64,000 bases of DNA from Ancistrus triradiatus (GCA_025084515.1 JAJAGP010000432.1:353735-417734); one strand, 5' to 3'. Shown: positions 1 through 9,597, counted from the first letter of the stretch. Notes: generated by a model not told the origin, from the letters alone. Translations and numbers: made by a program.

Positions 1-1560
1 CAGAGAGAAAGAATTAGTGTTGTGCAGAAATTACCTTATTACCTGCCAGAGAGATGGATGTCACAGATTCTCATTATAAAGAAAACCATAATGTTGTCCC
101 TCTCCCATTCATATTCTTTTTCATCAAAACAAACAAAATTATTAAGAGGTTAAAATTGGCCAGTGACCCAAGGTTTCACTTTGCTTCACCAAGAGGTTAA
201 TTTCTACTTACTTGAAAGAGTTCAAATCTTTCACATTACATATGACAAATTTTGAGGACCTTTCGATTCAGGCCCACCCATGAGTCATGAAGGGGAACTC
301 CTGTCTTGCTTGCTCTACCACAGAGTCAGCTGTCTAAACCCGGGTGTGCCCATGGTGGGGCATATGGTACTAGAACTCAATCTGACACTGGAATGCCACC
401 AATGTGGAGTCAGCCACTTGCAGATGGAACCAGACTCAAAGAAGACTGACACGAACCAACATGGAGTTGGTACCTTGGCGCAGACACGAACCAAGAACTC
501 CTGCCAGGGGGAACAGAGGGTATTTCCCTTAAGCGAGGGAACACCTTTCACCCTCTGGAACAAACACACAATCCAACCAACAGACAAATCTCACCTTGCT
601 ACAGGCTGGATATAAACCAAAGGAACTTAGCATTAGGAACCAGCACTCTACCAGCTGAGTCGCTCACGATCAATGCCGATCACAGGCTGAGTCTGGTTCT
701 CTGTGTGTGTGAGATTCCCTGTCAGTGGTTTCCTGGTGTAGAGTTAAGTTCAGGTAATGTCAGTCTCATCTGTGCTCACTGATCTGTCTCACCAGGGGAT
801 TCCATCTTTGAAATTAGGGGACTGAGCCTGTGGTAGCTGACCAACAGTGCCCCCCTGTCACAGAAGTGACCACTTTACACAGCAAAATCATCCTATTACT
901 CTAACCTGGATGGCCCTATTTTGCCAGGGTGCTGACTTAAGCAACTCCAACTATCCATAACAGAGACAAAAGACAAGAGACATCTCTGGGTAAACCATCC
1001 ACAGGATGCGTGTTTGAATCATTTGCACATATTGCTTGGATCTAGAGAAAATCCCAAAAATACACAACAAACCAGATTCCATGCAAACCAAAGAAGACGT
1101 TTTTCAAGCCACCTCTTCCAAATATTTACAAACTCTCCCCTGTCCTGCTTTTGGGAAAGTGGAATAAATCTCCAATTTGCTCCTCTGTACATATAAACAA
1201 AAACTCAAAGAGAGCAAAACAATCAATGCACCACCTACAATTGGAGTAAAAATGCTTCTGAGGATTGCTGCAACAGGATTGTTTCAACTCCACTGGCTGG
1301 CAAATGTTCAGGAATGCATCAGGCAACATAAATGAGTACATTGACTCTGTAGAGCATGTAAATGGCCAATGAAATAGGTTATTCTGATGCATAAAGGACC
1401 AAATATGGCCTCCATAAAGCAATAAAAACAGGTGAATCTACGGGTAGAAAGTGGAGGCTAACTTTGCAAGGCAAGACCTCAACCCGATGTGAAATGGACT
1501 GACAGATATTACAGACTATAGGGTAAAGGCCTTCAACGCACATGAAGCACATCAAGTTCA
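1..1560. other. non-coding stretch, no gene recognised
   Basis: I find no coding region with family features here. The part from about 240 to 870 is richer in GC than its surroundings. Read on the minus strand it has two blocks resembling a tRNA A box (around 310-330 and 635-665, each containing a GGTAGAG core), which would fit an old tRNA-derived repeat. No matching B box with clean spacing was found, so this stays a suggestion. Confidence 0.4.
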
Positions 1561-1564
1561 CAAA

Positions 1565-1612
1565 TTTCCCTCTGGGATTAATAAAGTGATCTATCTATCC
1601 ATCTGTCTATTT
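1565..1612 (+). repeat. LINE 3' tail remnant
   Basis: The stretch has a CCCTCTGGGATTAATAAAG motif followed by short degenerate ATCT-type repeats. This combination is typical of the 3' end of fish non-LTR retrotransposons, whose 3' UTR ends in a simple repeat. A second tail of the same kind lies near 45745. No coding part is left. From here to about 2220 I see only AT-rich DNA without features. Confidence 0.5.
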
Positions 1613-2223
1613 TGAAAAAGGTAAAGGGCTTGTCACACAGTCCGAGTATAGACGAGAAAAAATTCACATAAAGTTTTGAAAAAGTACACACACATTAATG
1701 TCGCCCTTCACACCAAGTCAGAAACTGATGGACTGCGATGCCACATAAGATTTTAAATCTGAGACTATTCTAATTTCTGCATTGTTAGGATGCGTTAAAA
1801 TTAGCCTGAGCCCGACTGCCAGGCATAACAGCTCATCCTGCATGTAGCAGAGCTTACAGGACAAGCAACACGCCGACTATAAAAACATGGATATTAAAGA
1901 AAAGATCTGGTGGAATATAACTGAAAGGCTGATGGTGATAAACCTCACAGTGACTGTATGAAACCGTTTTCTTGTTTATCTAAGTGCATTCTAATCTGTT
2001 CATGTTCACAAAAAGACAAACTGTAGCACTAATCTTCGCTCGTGTCTTTTTGTTTTTTTAAGTTGACGATGTGAAAAAGTCACAGTGAAATCTCTGTGAC
2101 ACATTAAGTTGTAACAAAATTACAGTAACAGTTTCTTTTTATTTTTTTTGTAACAGTCTATGTAGTGATATTGAACTGTTATTATTGTCATTTTTGTACT
2201 GTCATCCGGATGAATATGCTGCT

Positions 2224-2951
2224 GGTTTATTGATGGGTCGTTTTTTTTTTTCTTTTGCGTTTACGGGACAAGACTATAAAATGATGGACGTTTCCGGGGA
2301 CAGGGGGTGATGTCTATTGGTTTTTGATGGCGGTTACGGCAGTACGGTCGGTCTTGTCAGGAACTATTGAGTGAATGCGGCATGAGGAACGGGGAATCCT
2401 TTGAGTGTCGGACACCAAAACGACCATGAGGTTGGAGGCTTTCGTCAGCAATGTTCGGGGAAAGCGTTTTTTCTGACGCCAGGAACGCGTGATAAGCTGC
2501 GGCGGGAAGTTTGAAATACATCTCGGGCGGTGGTGAGTGTAACGGCTTCAGGTTAACGCTCTTGCCCTGCTTCACTCCGTGATACCACGTGCTGCCGTAC
2601 TGACTGAATTGGTGCGAATTGGTGAACTTTGTGATATTTGGGATTAATGTGGACTGGTGGGGCGTGGGAAGAAGGGAAAGGGTTTAAAACTGTTTGATTG
2701 TGAGATGTGTGTGGGAAATGCATGTTTGGTATATCGATGTTTTGGGTGTCAAAGATGTTTCTTTTTCAAATGTATATACGTATATGATTTAATTCGTTGA
2801 TATTTTTAGGGGCGTTGTAAGTGGAGACTCTGCTTGCTGTGATTTCATATGGTAGTCCCGCTATAGGTTTTGATGGACATAATTAGCCTGTCCCTTTTTA
2901 GGTGCGTTGGACTATCTCCCTTGAATTTGTAGTAGGGGTGGGATAGTTACA
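2224..2951 (+). repeat. 5' LTR of the gypsy-type element
   Basis: This segment matches 8218-8922 along its length with scattered substitutions and small indels. It ends in ACA just before a candidate primer-binding site. The TATA box lies only about 50 bp from the start of the shared part. The true U3 may therefore begin further upstream, with the 3' LTR shortened where it joins the captured gene. Confidence 0.8.
2275..2281 (+). promoter_or_regulatory. TATA box of the 5' LTR
   Basis: TATAAAA lies in the LTR and is conserved in the 3' LTR at 8270-8276. It is the likely core promoter for transcription of the retroelement. Confidence 0.55.
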
Positions 2952-2954
2952 GAG

Positions 2955-2972
2955 TGGTGGCCCATACGGGGA
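2955..2972 (+). other. candidate primer-binding site
   Basis: A TGG-initiated segment (TGGTGGCCCATACGGGG) begins 3 bp after the ACA end of the 5' LTR. This is where Ty3/gypsy elements pair with the 3' end of a host tRNA to start minus-strand DNA. I cannot name the tRNA from sight. Confidence 0.5.
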
Positions 2973-3175
2973 CAATATTAATGTCTATCATGCCGGTTAT
3001 GATAACTGTATAAGGTGATAATTTGTTGGATAGCCATGAGGCAGCAAGCATATGCCACATGTTTATGCAGCACATTATAGTACTGTAATATATACTTCTT
3101 GATGGTTGTATATTTGTTTATTATATATTGATGTTGTTGTTTTTTTTATTTTATTTATGTAACTGATTTGGCATT

Positions 3176-3952
3176 ATGTCTCAGACAAGTCTGCAGGGGG
3201 TAGGGGGGGATAATTTAAATACTTCCCCTATTGATTTGAGTCCCGATGCTAGTCAGGCGAGGGGAGAACAGCTGCACCAACATGTCACTGTTAGGCGCGA
3301 GCGCAGTGCTGTTTCTGAAATCACAAGTTTGTTGGAATCTATGTATATTCGTGCCCCGGAGGAGCATGAACCTCTGACAGATAGTGAAGAAGATTTAGAG
3401 GGAGTGGTCCTGGTAAGCCAGCTCCAGCAGGGGCTGGAAACCTTGGAAAGTCATCTCAAGAAAGCGGTAGATCGTGCACTCCATCGGGAGGAGGACCTTA
3501 GAGCTGCGATTGCGGCAGTGGCTGAAGAAGCCCGAGGCTATGTTGATGCACGGTTTGAAGAACAGCTTCGAATGAATATGCAAACGCCCGCTCGGTGTAT
3601 AGGGGACTTTGCTTATGATCATCGGGCCTTGTGCCTTAAATGGAGAGCTGAAATGCATGAGGAGGAGATTATACGTCGAATCTTGGGTGCTTGTAACCCA
3701 AGGTTGGCCAGTGGCTTGCGTGAGGTGGTTTCAACAGTAGATAAATTGGTTAAGGTGGGGTTCCTCATAGAAAAGGATTGGAGTAATTCCAAAGAATACT
3801 GGAATCGGGTGCAGCAATCTAATCCACCCGATCGGGCATTAAAGAAGTCATCTAAAAGGTCAGAACATCAGGGAATGACACCTGGTGAGCTGGCTACAGT
3901 TGTAAGTGTGCCATCCCAGTGGAAATTGATGAATGCAAGGTTGATGCAGTAA
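3176..3952 (+). CDS. gag: Gag-like protein of the gypsy-type element
   Basis: This 258-codon frame opens with ATG about 220 bp after the LTR, the usual place for gag. Residues about 75-130 are charged and alanine/leucine-rich and could form a coiled coil (LQQGLETLESHLKK and onward). The part around 165-205 (IIRRILGACNPRL, then a helix-rich stretch) resembles the capsid region of Ty3/gypsy Gag, which packages element RNA into cytoplasmic particles. No CCHC zinc knuckle is present before the protease, so the nucleocapsid part is either missing by type or deleted. The frame overlaps the protease frame by about 30 bases. The gag assignment is by position and general resemblance. Confidence 0.65.
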   Translation: MSQTSLQGVGGDNLNTSPIDLSPDASQARGEQLHQHVTVRRERSAVSEITSLLESMYIRAPEEHEPLTDSEEDLEGVVLVSQLQQGLETLESHLKKAVDRALHREEDLRAAIAAVAEEARGYVDARFEEQLRMNMQTPARCIGDFAYDHRALCLKWRAEMHEEEIIRRILGACNPRLASGLREVVSTVDKLVKVGFLIEKDWSNSKEYWNRVQQSNPPDRALKKSSKRSEHQGMTPGELATVVSVPSQWKLMNARLMQ

Positions 3953-4323
3953 TAGACACTGGTTGTACCTATTCCATAATGCAATGGACATTGTGGACCT
4001 GCCTTAAGAGGCCCGGTAAAGAGCTGGGTGAAGCAAGTTCTCAGACATTTATGGCCAATGGTCAAGAGAGTAGGCCTATTGGCAAGATAATCATGTTGCT
4101 TACCCTTCACCATATGCAAGTGCCAATTACTTTTTATGTATTGGAAGATGAACATCTCTGCATGCCGCTTTTGCTCGGCTTGGACTTTGTTTGCACGAGA
4201 CAGCTTATTCTTAAGCCGCATCAACGGAGGTATGGGGTTGCGGGAGGTAGAGAATATCCTTTCCTCCGCAAAACTCGTGATGTTCTTCAGTGGAGCAAAC
4301 AGTTAACTTTTATATGGCAGTAA
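3919..4323 (+). pseudogene. retroelement aspartic protease, decayed
   Basis: The frame shows DTGCTYSIM, the D-T/S-G catalytic motif of retroviral-type aspartic proteases, and about 75 residues later LLGLDF, the usual second hydrophobic-glycine motif. Such a protease acts as a dimer and cuts Gag-Pol. It runs in a different frame from gag and ends in TAA with a TAG right after it. The same frame then resumes into RT, so the stops look like damage in a formerly continuous polyprotein. The first codon given is not an ATG; this is an internal domain. Confidence 0.75.
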
Positions 4324-5240
4324 TAGTCGTCTTACAGACCCCAACCTGATATCCTTGACTTAGAAGACCAGCCGGTCATAGTCAAGCCACTTTTAGAGAG
4401 ATGGCCCACTGTTTGGACAAAGTCTTCTGGCATTACAGACATTGTCACACATCAGATTCATACTACTGATGAGCGACCGATTCGACGTAGGGCCTATCGA
4501 GTGTCACCCCAAAAGCAAGATGTTATTTCTGAGCATCTTAAACAAATGTTGGAACAGAAAATCATAGAGCCATCATCTTCATCTTGGGCTTCTCCCGTAG
4601 TGTTGGTCCCCAAGAAAGATGGCTCGTATCGTTTTTGTGTGGACTTCAGGGGCCTTAATGCTAAAACTCACCATGATGCATATCCTGTGCCTTTAATTCA
4701 TGAAATATTGGAGTCTTTGCAGGATGCTCATTGGTTCAGTTCCTTCACCTTCAGACCTCCAGAGTGGTTATTGGCAATTGGCCATGGAAGAAGAGAGCAA
4801 AAAGAAGACTGCTGTGATTATGTATCAAGGACTATATCAGTTCAGGGTCATGCCATTTGGGTTGCGCATTGCAGGAGCGACCTATCAGTGTCTGATGGCG
4901 AATGTGTTGGGAGAATTGAGGGGTAAAGCCTGCTTTGTTTATATCGATATATCATTGTGTTCTTGCAAACCCAAGAACAACATCTGCGTGACCTGGAAGT
5001 GGTCTTCCGGAAATTACATCATACCTGTCTTACACTGAATGTGAAAAAGTGCCGATTGTTCCAGACACAGCTGAGCTTTCTGGGACATGTTGTCTCTGGA
5101 AGAGGAGTGGAGGTGGATCCAGAAAAAATAAGTGCTATTGCTGCCTACCTGGCCCCAACAGATATAAAGAGCCTACAGAGATTTTTGCTATTTTTTGGCT
5201 GGTACCATAGGTTTGTGCCTAGGTTGGCAGACCTAGCCGC
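4324..5240 (+). pseudogene. pol: reverse transcriptase, frameshifted
   Basis: RT copies element RNA into DNA. Clear family motifs run in order: SPVVLVPKKDGSYRFCVDFR (fingers and first catalytic region, about 4590-4650), LQSGYWQL, QFRVMPFGL, then LSFLGHVVS and the thumb segment. The reading frame changes near 4745 and again near 4950. Where the catalytic YxDD motif should be, at 4940-4954, the sequence reads YIDIS, so the second aspartate and following residues are lost through a small deletion. The enzyme cannot be active in this copy. Family assignment to Ty3/gypsy is strong; the subfamily is unknown. Confidence 0.85.
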
Positions 5241-5779
5241 ACCACTCAATGAACTTAAGAAGAAAGGAGTTCAATGGGAGTGGACAGTACGGTGTCAAAC
5301 TGCTTTTGATAAACTTAAGCACTTATTGCAAACATCACCTGTTTTGGCTCAGCCTAAGCAACTTTGTAAGTTCCAAATTCAGTGTGACGCTAGCGAGGTG
5401 GGCCTTGGAGCTGTTTTAATGCAGATGGATGGGGTGAAGGAATGGGTTATTGCCTTTGCCTCACGTGCTCTGCGTGGACCCGAATTGAGGTATTCTGCGT
5501 CAGAAAGAGTGCCTGGCTGTCGTGTGGGCTTTGGAGAAGTGGCGGCATTATTTGGAAGGTGAAGTTTTTGACGTGTACACCGACCATAGTGCTTTGGCAT
5601 GGGTGTTTAATTGCCCTAAACCCTCTTTGCGTTTGACCAGATGGGTCTTACGCCTTCAGACCTTCTCATTTGTTGTACACTATCGGAAGGGTTGCTGTAA
5701 TGTGGTACCAGATGCTTTATCTAGAGCTCCCGCCTTATCTGAGGCTGCTGTTAGTGTGGCTTTGGCTAAAACTCCGTGA
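5241..5779 (+). pseudogene. RNase H domain of the gypsy-type pol, decayed
   Basis: The segment follows RT directly. It has CDASEVGLGAVLMQ with the first catalytic aspartate, FASRAL, and further on VYTDHSALAWV and a PDALSRAP end, the normal sequence of a gypsy RNase H that removes RNA from the RNA-DNA hybrid. A frameshift near 5505 splits it. The second frame ends in a TGA at 5777-5779, after which the same frame continues into integrase. The stop therefore looks like a point mutation within the old polyprotein. Confidence 0.8.
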
Positions 5780-6359
5780 GCCGATTTACCTAGTTCACTA
5801 CATGACATTGAGGTGGCGCAGCAAGCAGATGCCTTTTGCCAAGAGCTTTATCAGTCGGACCTGCAGCCCCGCCCAGGCCGCCTGCAATATCAACAGCTCC
5901 AAGGGGTTTTATACCGTGTTGTCCCTACCAAATATGGTGGTGTTAATTATCAGTTAGTTGTACCTTCGGAATTAGTGCCCGATTTCCTCTCGTACTATCA
6001 TGATAGCCCATTTGGAGGGCATTTTGGGAGGATGAAGACCCTGTTGAAAATATTGGAAGTAGCTCGGTGGCCCTCAATCCGTAAAGACGTTTGGAGCCAT
6101 GTTCGCTCATGCCTGATTTGTCAGCAAGTTAAAAGTGCTAATAGTGGCCCCAAAGGTTTGTTACAAGCCACTGAAGTTACTGCCCCAGGGGAGATGCTAG
6201 GGGTGGACTTTATGGGACCTTTTCCATTTAGCAAAACTAGGAATACAGTTCTTATGGTAGTGGTAGACTATTACACCAAGTGGGTTGAATTATTTTCTCT
6301 TAGAGATGCTAAGACACCTAAAGTCTGTCAGATAATGAAAGATGATATTTTTACTCGAT
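5780..6359 (+). pseudogene. integrase, truncated after the first part of the catalytic core
   Basis: The N-terminal part has the HHCC zinc-binding pattern: histidines in the YHDSPFGGHFG region and cysteines in CLICQ. The core then starts with GVDFMGPFP (first catalytic aspartate) and VVVDYYTKWVE (second). About 20 residues later the protein runs into TTTTTTT at 6360-6366 and stops. The catalytic glutamate and the whole C-terminal domain are absent. The break is exactly where the antisense CDCA7 copy begins, so the truncation came with that insertion or capture and not from random decay. Confidence 0.85.
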
Positions 6360-6715
6360 TTTTTTAAATGACAGATACTGATGCAAGTTTTTCACTCAAA
6401 CTAATTACAATAAGCCAAGCCATGCAAAAGCTAAGAATAGCAGTAAGAAACAGAAAATGTACAGCTCAATGGTCATATAAATGGTTGGAATAATTTGTTC
6501 CTTTGGGCTCAATATGCCGTAACAGTTCATCTAAAGACATTACAGTACAATTTAAATTACAGCAAAATTACATTTAAAACAATGTAAGGTGACGTAGACT
6601 ATTCTTAATCGTCTACTCAATGCATACATGAACTTGCGTACTGTAAAACATTCAAAGCAAATTCTAACTTTACACTGGAGCAAACTGTAAAACCAGCAAC
6701 CACTAGTCTCATTTT

Positions 6716-7429
6716 TCACTCGACACTCTCCAACTCCTTCCTCAGGCTGTTCAGGTAGGCATGGACATTGTCATAGCCATGGTACTTGGCCAAGTAGACA
6801 AGCACTCCAGTAGCACAGCGCCCCTCTCTGGCCCTGCAAAAGCTGCAGTTGCAAATTCCACAACATGGGGGGCATCGCCACTCTGGATCCAAAAGTGCAT
6901 CACGGACCTCCTCTCCATAGCGGTTCCGCAGGCAGGGACCACAGAACTGACCCCTGACTCCAACACAATCGGGGTTATGGCAGTTTGTCTTGGTGTCAAT
7001 AGTCTTCTGACGACACTGGTGACAGGTTGATCCAGTAACACGGTTGTAGACTTTGTCTCGGACAGTGAAGCAGATATTGTCAAGCTCTGCCTGGGTGATG
7101 TCCTCCACAGGTCTCACCACATGAGGGATTGCAAGAACTCCAGTATACGTACGCCTGCACCGTGGCTCCGGTTCCTCGTCGTCATCCTCACTGTGTCTGT
7201 TTCCACGCACCAGGCTGAACTTGTCCTCATTCTCTTCTTCATTCTCCTCCACCAGCAAGCGGGAGCGAGTGTGGGGCCGTGACAAGTGTTCTGGGTTCTG
7301 TCTCCGAACCCTGGGGGTTCCCAAAGAACGGCGGGGAACACTGCGAGGAGAATTGGTCATGGGTAAAGACGTCCTCCTAGGGATGAGCCCAGGGACTTTG
7401 TTCAACTTTGCCATCAGCTTAGTGAGCAT
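6716..7429 (-). CDS. cdca7: open C-terminal part of the CDCA7 retrocopy (zinc-finger domain)
   Basis: A 237-codon frame starts at an internal methionine (MLTKLMAKLNKVPG) and runs to the natural end of CDCA7. It has an acidic, arginine-rich linker (residues about 40-95) and the complete 4-CXXC zinc-finger region at about 133-230. Its cysteines are at 136/139, 150/155, 163/166, 186/189, 193/195/198 and 205. In cellular CDCA7 this domain binds DNA and is where ICF-syndrome mutations cluster. One position stands out: CPPCCGICNCS at 186-196, where the CDCA7 proteins I know have CPPCRG. Expression is unproven. It lies antisense to the retroelement and has no promoter that I can see. Confidence 0.5.
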   Translation of the reverse strand: MLTKLMAKLNKVPGLIPRRTSLPMTNSPRSVPRRSLGTPRVRRQNPEHLSRPHTRSRLLVEENEEENEDKFSLVRGNRHSEDDDEEPEPRCRRTYTGVLAIPHVVRPVEDITQAELDNICFTVRDKVYNRVTGSTCHQCRQKTIDTKTNCHNPDCVGVRGQFCGPCLRNRYGEEVRDALLDPEWRCPPCCGICNCSFCRAREGRCATGVLVYLAKYHGYDNVHAYLNSLRKELESVE

Positions 7430-7567
7430 AGCTTTGTTTTCTTTAATGTTGAGTGCTCTCTTTGCAATGAAGTCCTCTTCATCTGAATCGCGTTCTGTAT
7501 CTTTGGGTGCGGGAGCAGACAGAGGACCTGCAGAGCTCCTTTGGTTGGCTTTTTTGGCAGGAGACTT

Positions 7568-7756
7568 TACATTTACAGCATTTAGCAGACGCCCTTATCC
7601 AGAGCCAATTGATACAATCTTACAATCCAAGCAATTGGTTAAGGGCCTTGCTCACGGACCCAACAGTGGCAGCTTGGCAGCAGTGGGATTTGAACCCTGG
7701 ACCTTTTGATCCATAGTCCAGTACCTTAACCGCTAGGCTACCACAGTCTCATATAT
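7568..7756 (-). mobile_element. tRNA-derived SINE (family 1) inserted in the CDCA7 copy
   Basis: Read on the minus strand, the element has an A box (TAGCCTAGCGGTTAAGG) and a B box (GGTTCAAATCCC), followed by a tail seen in the other copies at 9598, 16884 and 58081. It is flanked by the 6-bp repeat AGACTT at 7562-7567 and 7757-7762. Removing it and one copy of the repeat restores the CDCA7 reading frame, so it inserted after the CDCA7 copy was in place. Confidence 0.8.
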
Positions 7757-8163
7757 AGACTTCATGGCCACTCGCAGGGTGAAGGGGCGACGGGATCACT
7801 TCTGGGGCTCTGATGTATCCGAATCGGAATCCATTTTCATGGCATTCATTTAATTACTGAAGGTGCTTTCCTCAGTGCCACTGCAAACCTCCTCCTCTGA
7901 TGCCGACAGGGCTCCTATGACCATCTCCTTCTTTGTTGAGCTCCTCGTCTGCCTCAGAGGCCTCTTCATTGGTGCAAAGCCATCCGAAGTGAAGCTGTCA
8001 CAGCTGTCCTCTGAGGAAGAGGAGGAAGTCTCCATGGGAACCAAAGGTGAGTTGCGGTAACTCCTCAGGTTGATTCTGGTTTAAGGGGGAGGGGCCTGCT
8101 GTCTCTTGGTAGGCATTGTGTTAATTTACGTTACGTGCTGCTGCAGTCTTAAAGCGTAAATGA

Positions 8164-8218
8164 GCCAACGAAAGGAACTCTGCAGGTCCTCTGTCTGCTC
8201 CCGCACCCAAAGACACAG
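8164..8218 (+). repeat. inverted duplication of a CDCA7 segment at the 3' LTR junction
   Basis: These 55 bases match the complement of 7495-7549 with about three mismatches. It is CDCA7 coding sequence in the opposite direction to the main copy. It abuts the 3' LTR directly, sharing only a base or two with it, and meets the CDCA7 5' UTR on the other side. This looks like a strand switch during cDNA synthesis. Confidence 0.85.
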
Positions 8219-8922
8219 GTTTATTGACGGGTCGTTTTTTTTTTTCCTTTTGCGTTTACGGGACAAGACTATAAAATGATGGACATTTCCGGGGACAGGG
8301 GGTGATGTCTATTGGTTTTTGATGGCGGCTACGGCAGTACGGTCGGTCTTGTCAGGAACTATTGAGTGAATGCAGAATAAGGAACGGGGAATCCTTTGGG
8401 TGTCGGACACCAAAACGACCATGAGGTTGGAGGCTTTCGTCAGCGATGTTCAGGGAAAGCCTTTCTTCTGACGCCAGGATAAGCTGCGGTGGGAAGTTTG
8501 AAATCCATCTCGGGCGGTGGTGAGTCTAACGGCTTCAGGTTAACGCTCTTGCCCTGCTTCATTCCGTGATACCACGTGCTGCCGTACTGACTGAATTTGT
8601 GTGAATTGGTGAACTTTGTGATATTTGGGATTAATGTGGACTGGTGGGGTGTGGAAAGAAGGGAAAGGGTTTAAAACTGTTTGATTGTGTGATGTGTGTG
8701 GGAAATACATGTTTGATATATCGATGTTTTGGGTGTCAAATATGTTTCTTTTTCAAATGTATATACATATGATTTAATTCGTTGATATTTTTAGGGGCGT
8801 TGTAAGTGGAGACTCTGCTTGCTGTGATTTCATATAGGTTTTGATGGACTTAATTAGCCTGTCCCTTTTTAAGTGTGTTGGGCTATCTCCCTTGAATTTG
8901 TAGTAGGGGTGGGATAGGTACA
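8218..8922 (+). repeat. 3' LTR of the gypsy-type element
   Basis: It repeats 2224-2951, including the TATA box (8270-8276) and the ACA end. It lacks a few short segments present in the 5' copy. No polypurine tract is visible just before it. The sequence there is CDCA7-derived, so the normal plus-strand primer site is gone. Confidence 0.8.
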
Positions 8923-8927
8923 GAGTG

Positions 8928-9290
8928 AAGGGAAATTAAAGGAAGCAAAAGCGGACATGAAGTTTTCAGAGTGCTTAGACAAAAAAAACAGCCTTGTCAG
9001 GCTGCATTACCACATAGCTTATCAGCTGCTACACCCTCAATCAGACGACTTCTAAAGACTGACCAGACCTGCTGAACTGATCATTGGAGGGAGGCTCCCA
9101 TCCACCCAGAACATTATTCGACCATTGCATCACAAAAGCACAAAAGATCATTAAAGCACACAGTCAGTTCACGCTGCTACCATCTGGCAGATGGTACAGG
9201 AGCATTAAAGCACAGACCCGTGACTTATGGATGCTTTTTACCACCAAGTAATTAAACTCTTATTTGCTATCTGACATGCAATGTCCCTGC
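8928..9290 (+). mobile_element. 3' fragment of a LINE
   Basis: Translation around 9170-9220 gives a stretch like LLPSGRWYRSIKAQTRDL, close to the C-terminal end of CR1/L2/Rex-type fish LINE proteins, where a 'LLPSGRRYR' motif is common. The fragment follows the 3' LTR directly and has no upstream domains. I cannot fix the subfamily. From 9290 to 9590 I see only AT-rich DNA. Confidence 0.5.
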
Positions 9291-9597
9291 AGTATTAAAC
9301 TACAGTATTATAATCCATAGCATAATAGTACAATACGTAAGATTACAATACAATACATGATTTATATTTAGATGTATGGTCTTTACCAAATTCCCTTATG
9401 TTTTGTTTTAATGGCTGTTTAAATGATTGTTGTTGAGTATTTTTATCACTGTCGGTCACAATAATGCAAATGCTTGGCTTAACCAATCAAATATAATATG
9501 AACTTGGACACCTGTATCGATCTCTGCATCTGTTTTACAAAACCTGCAAGTGAAGACCATATGCTATGCAACCACATGAAACACCATTTAACTCTTA

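Larger units (their letters stand above)
6360..8163 (-). pseudogene. cdca7: processed copy (cDNA) of CDCA7 inside the gypsy-type element
   Basis: On the minus strand the sequence reads as a complete intronless CDCA7 message: a short 5' UTR, an ATG at 8116-8114 (MPTKRQQ), the conserved METSSSSSEDSCDSF block, RPFTLRVAMKS, DSDEEDFIAKRALNIKEN, and the full C-terminal zinc-finger domain ending at 6716. A 3' UTR of about 350 bp follows, and a run of seven T at 6360-6366 could be the remnant of a poly(A) tail. CDCA7 is a nuclear protein that recruits the HELLS remodeller to help maintain DNA methylation. Three in-frame stops lie in the N-terminal half (near 8082, 7850 and 7797), and a SINE interrupts the frame at 7568-7756. 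The full-length protein cannot be made. Identification as CDCA7 and not CDCA7L rests on the N-terminal block. Confidence 0.9.
2224..8922 (+). mobile_element. Ty3/gypsy-type LTR retrotransposon carrying a host CDCA7 cDNA
   Basis: Two direct repeats of about 0.7 kb (2224-2951 and 8218-8922) flank a set of decayed genes in the order gag, protease, reverse transcriptase, RNase H, integrase, which is the Ty3/gypsy order. Integrase stops early at 6359. The space up to the 3' LTR is filled by a minus-strand, intronless CDCA7 copy (6360-8163) and a 55-bp inverted piece of the same gene. By eye the LTRs differ by a few percent plus small indels, so the insertion is not recent. Frameshifts and stops break pol, so the copy is dead. 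I could not find a clear target-site duplication, so the exact outer limits are uncertain. Confidence 0.85.

Noticed and set aside
280..615. 111-codon open frame on the plus strand.
   Set aside because: It also has a long overlapping minus frame, no recognisable domain, and may be part of a repeat.
7221..7709. 162-codon plus-strand frame across the CDCA7 region and SINE.
   Set aside because: It is the reverse strand of CDCA7 running into the SINE and has no own features.
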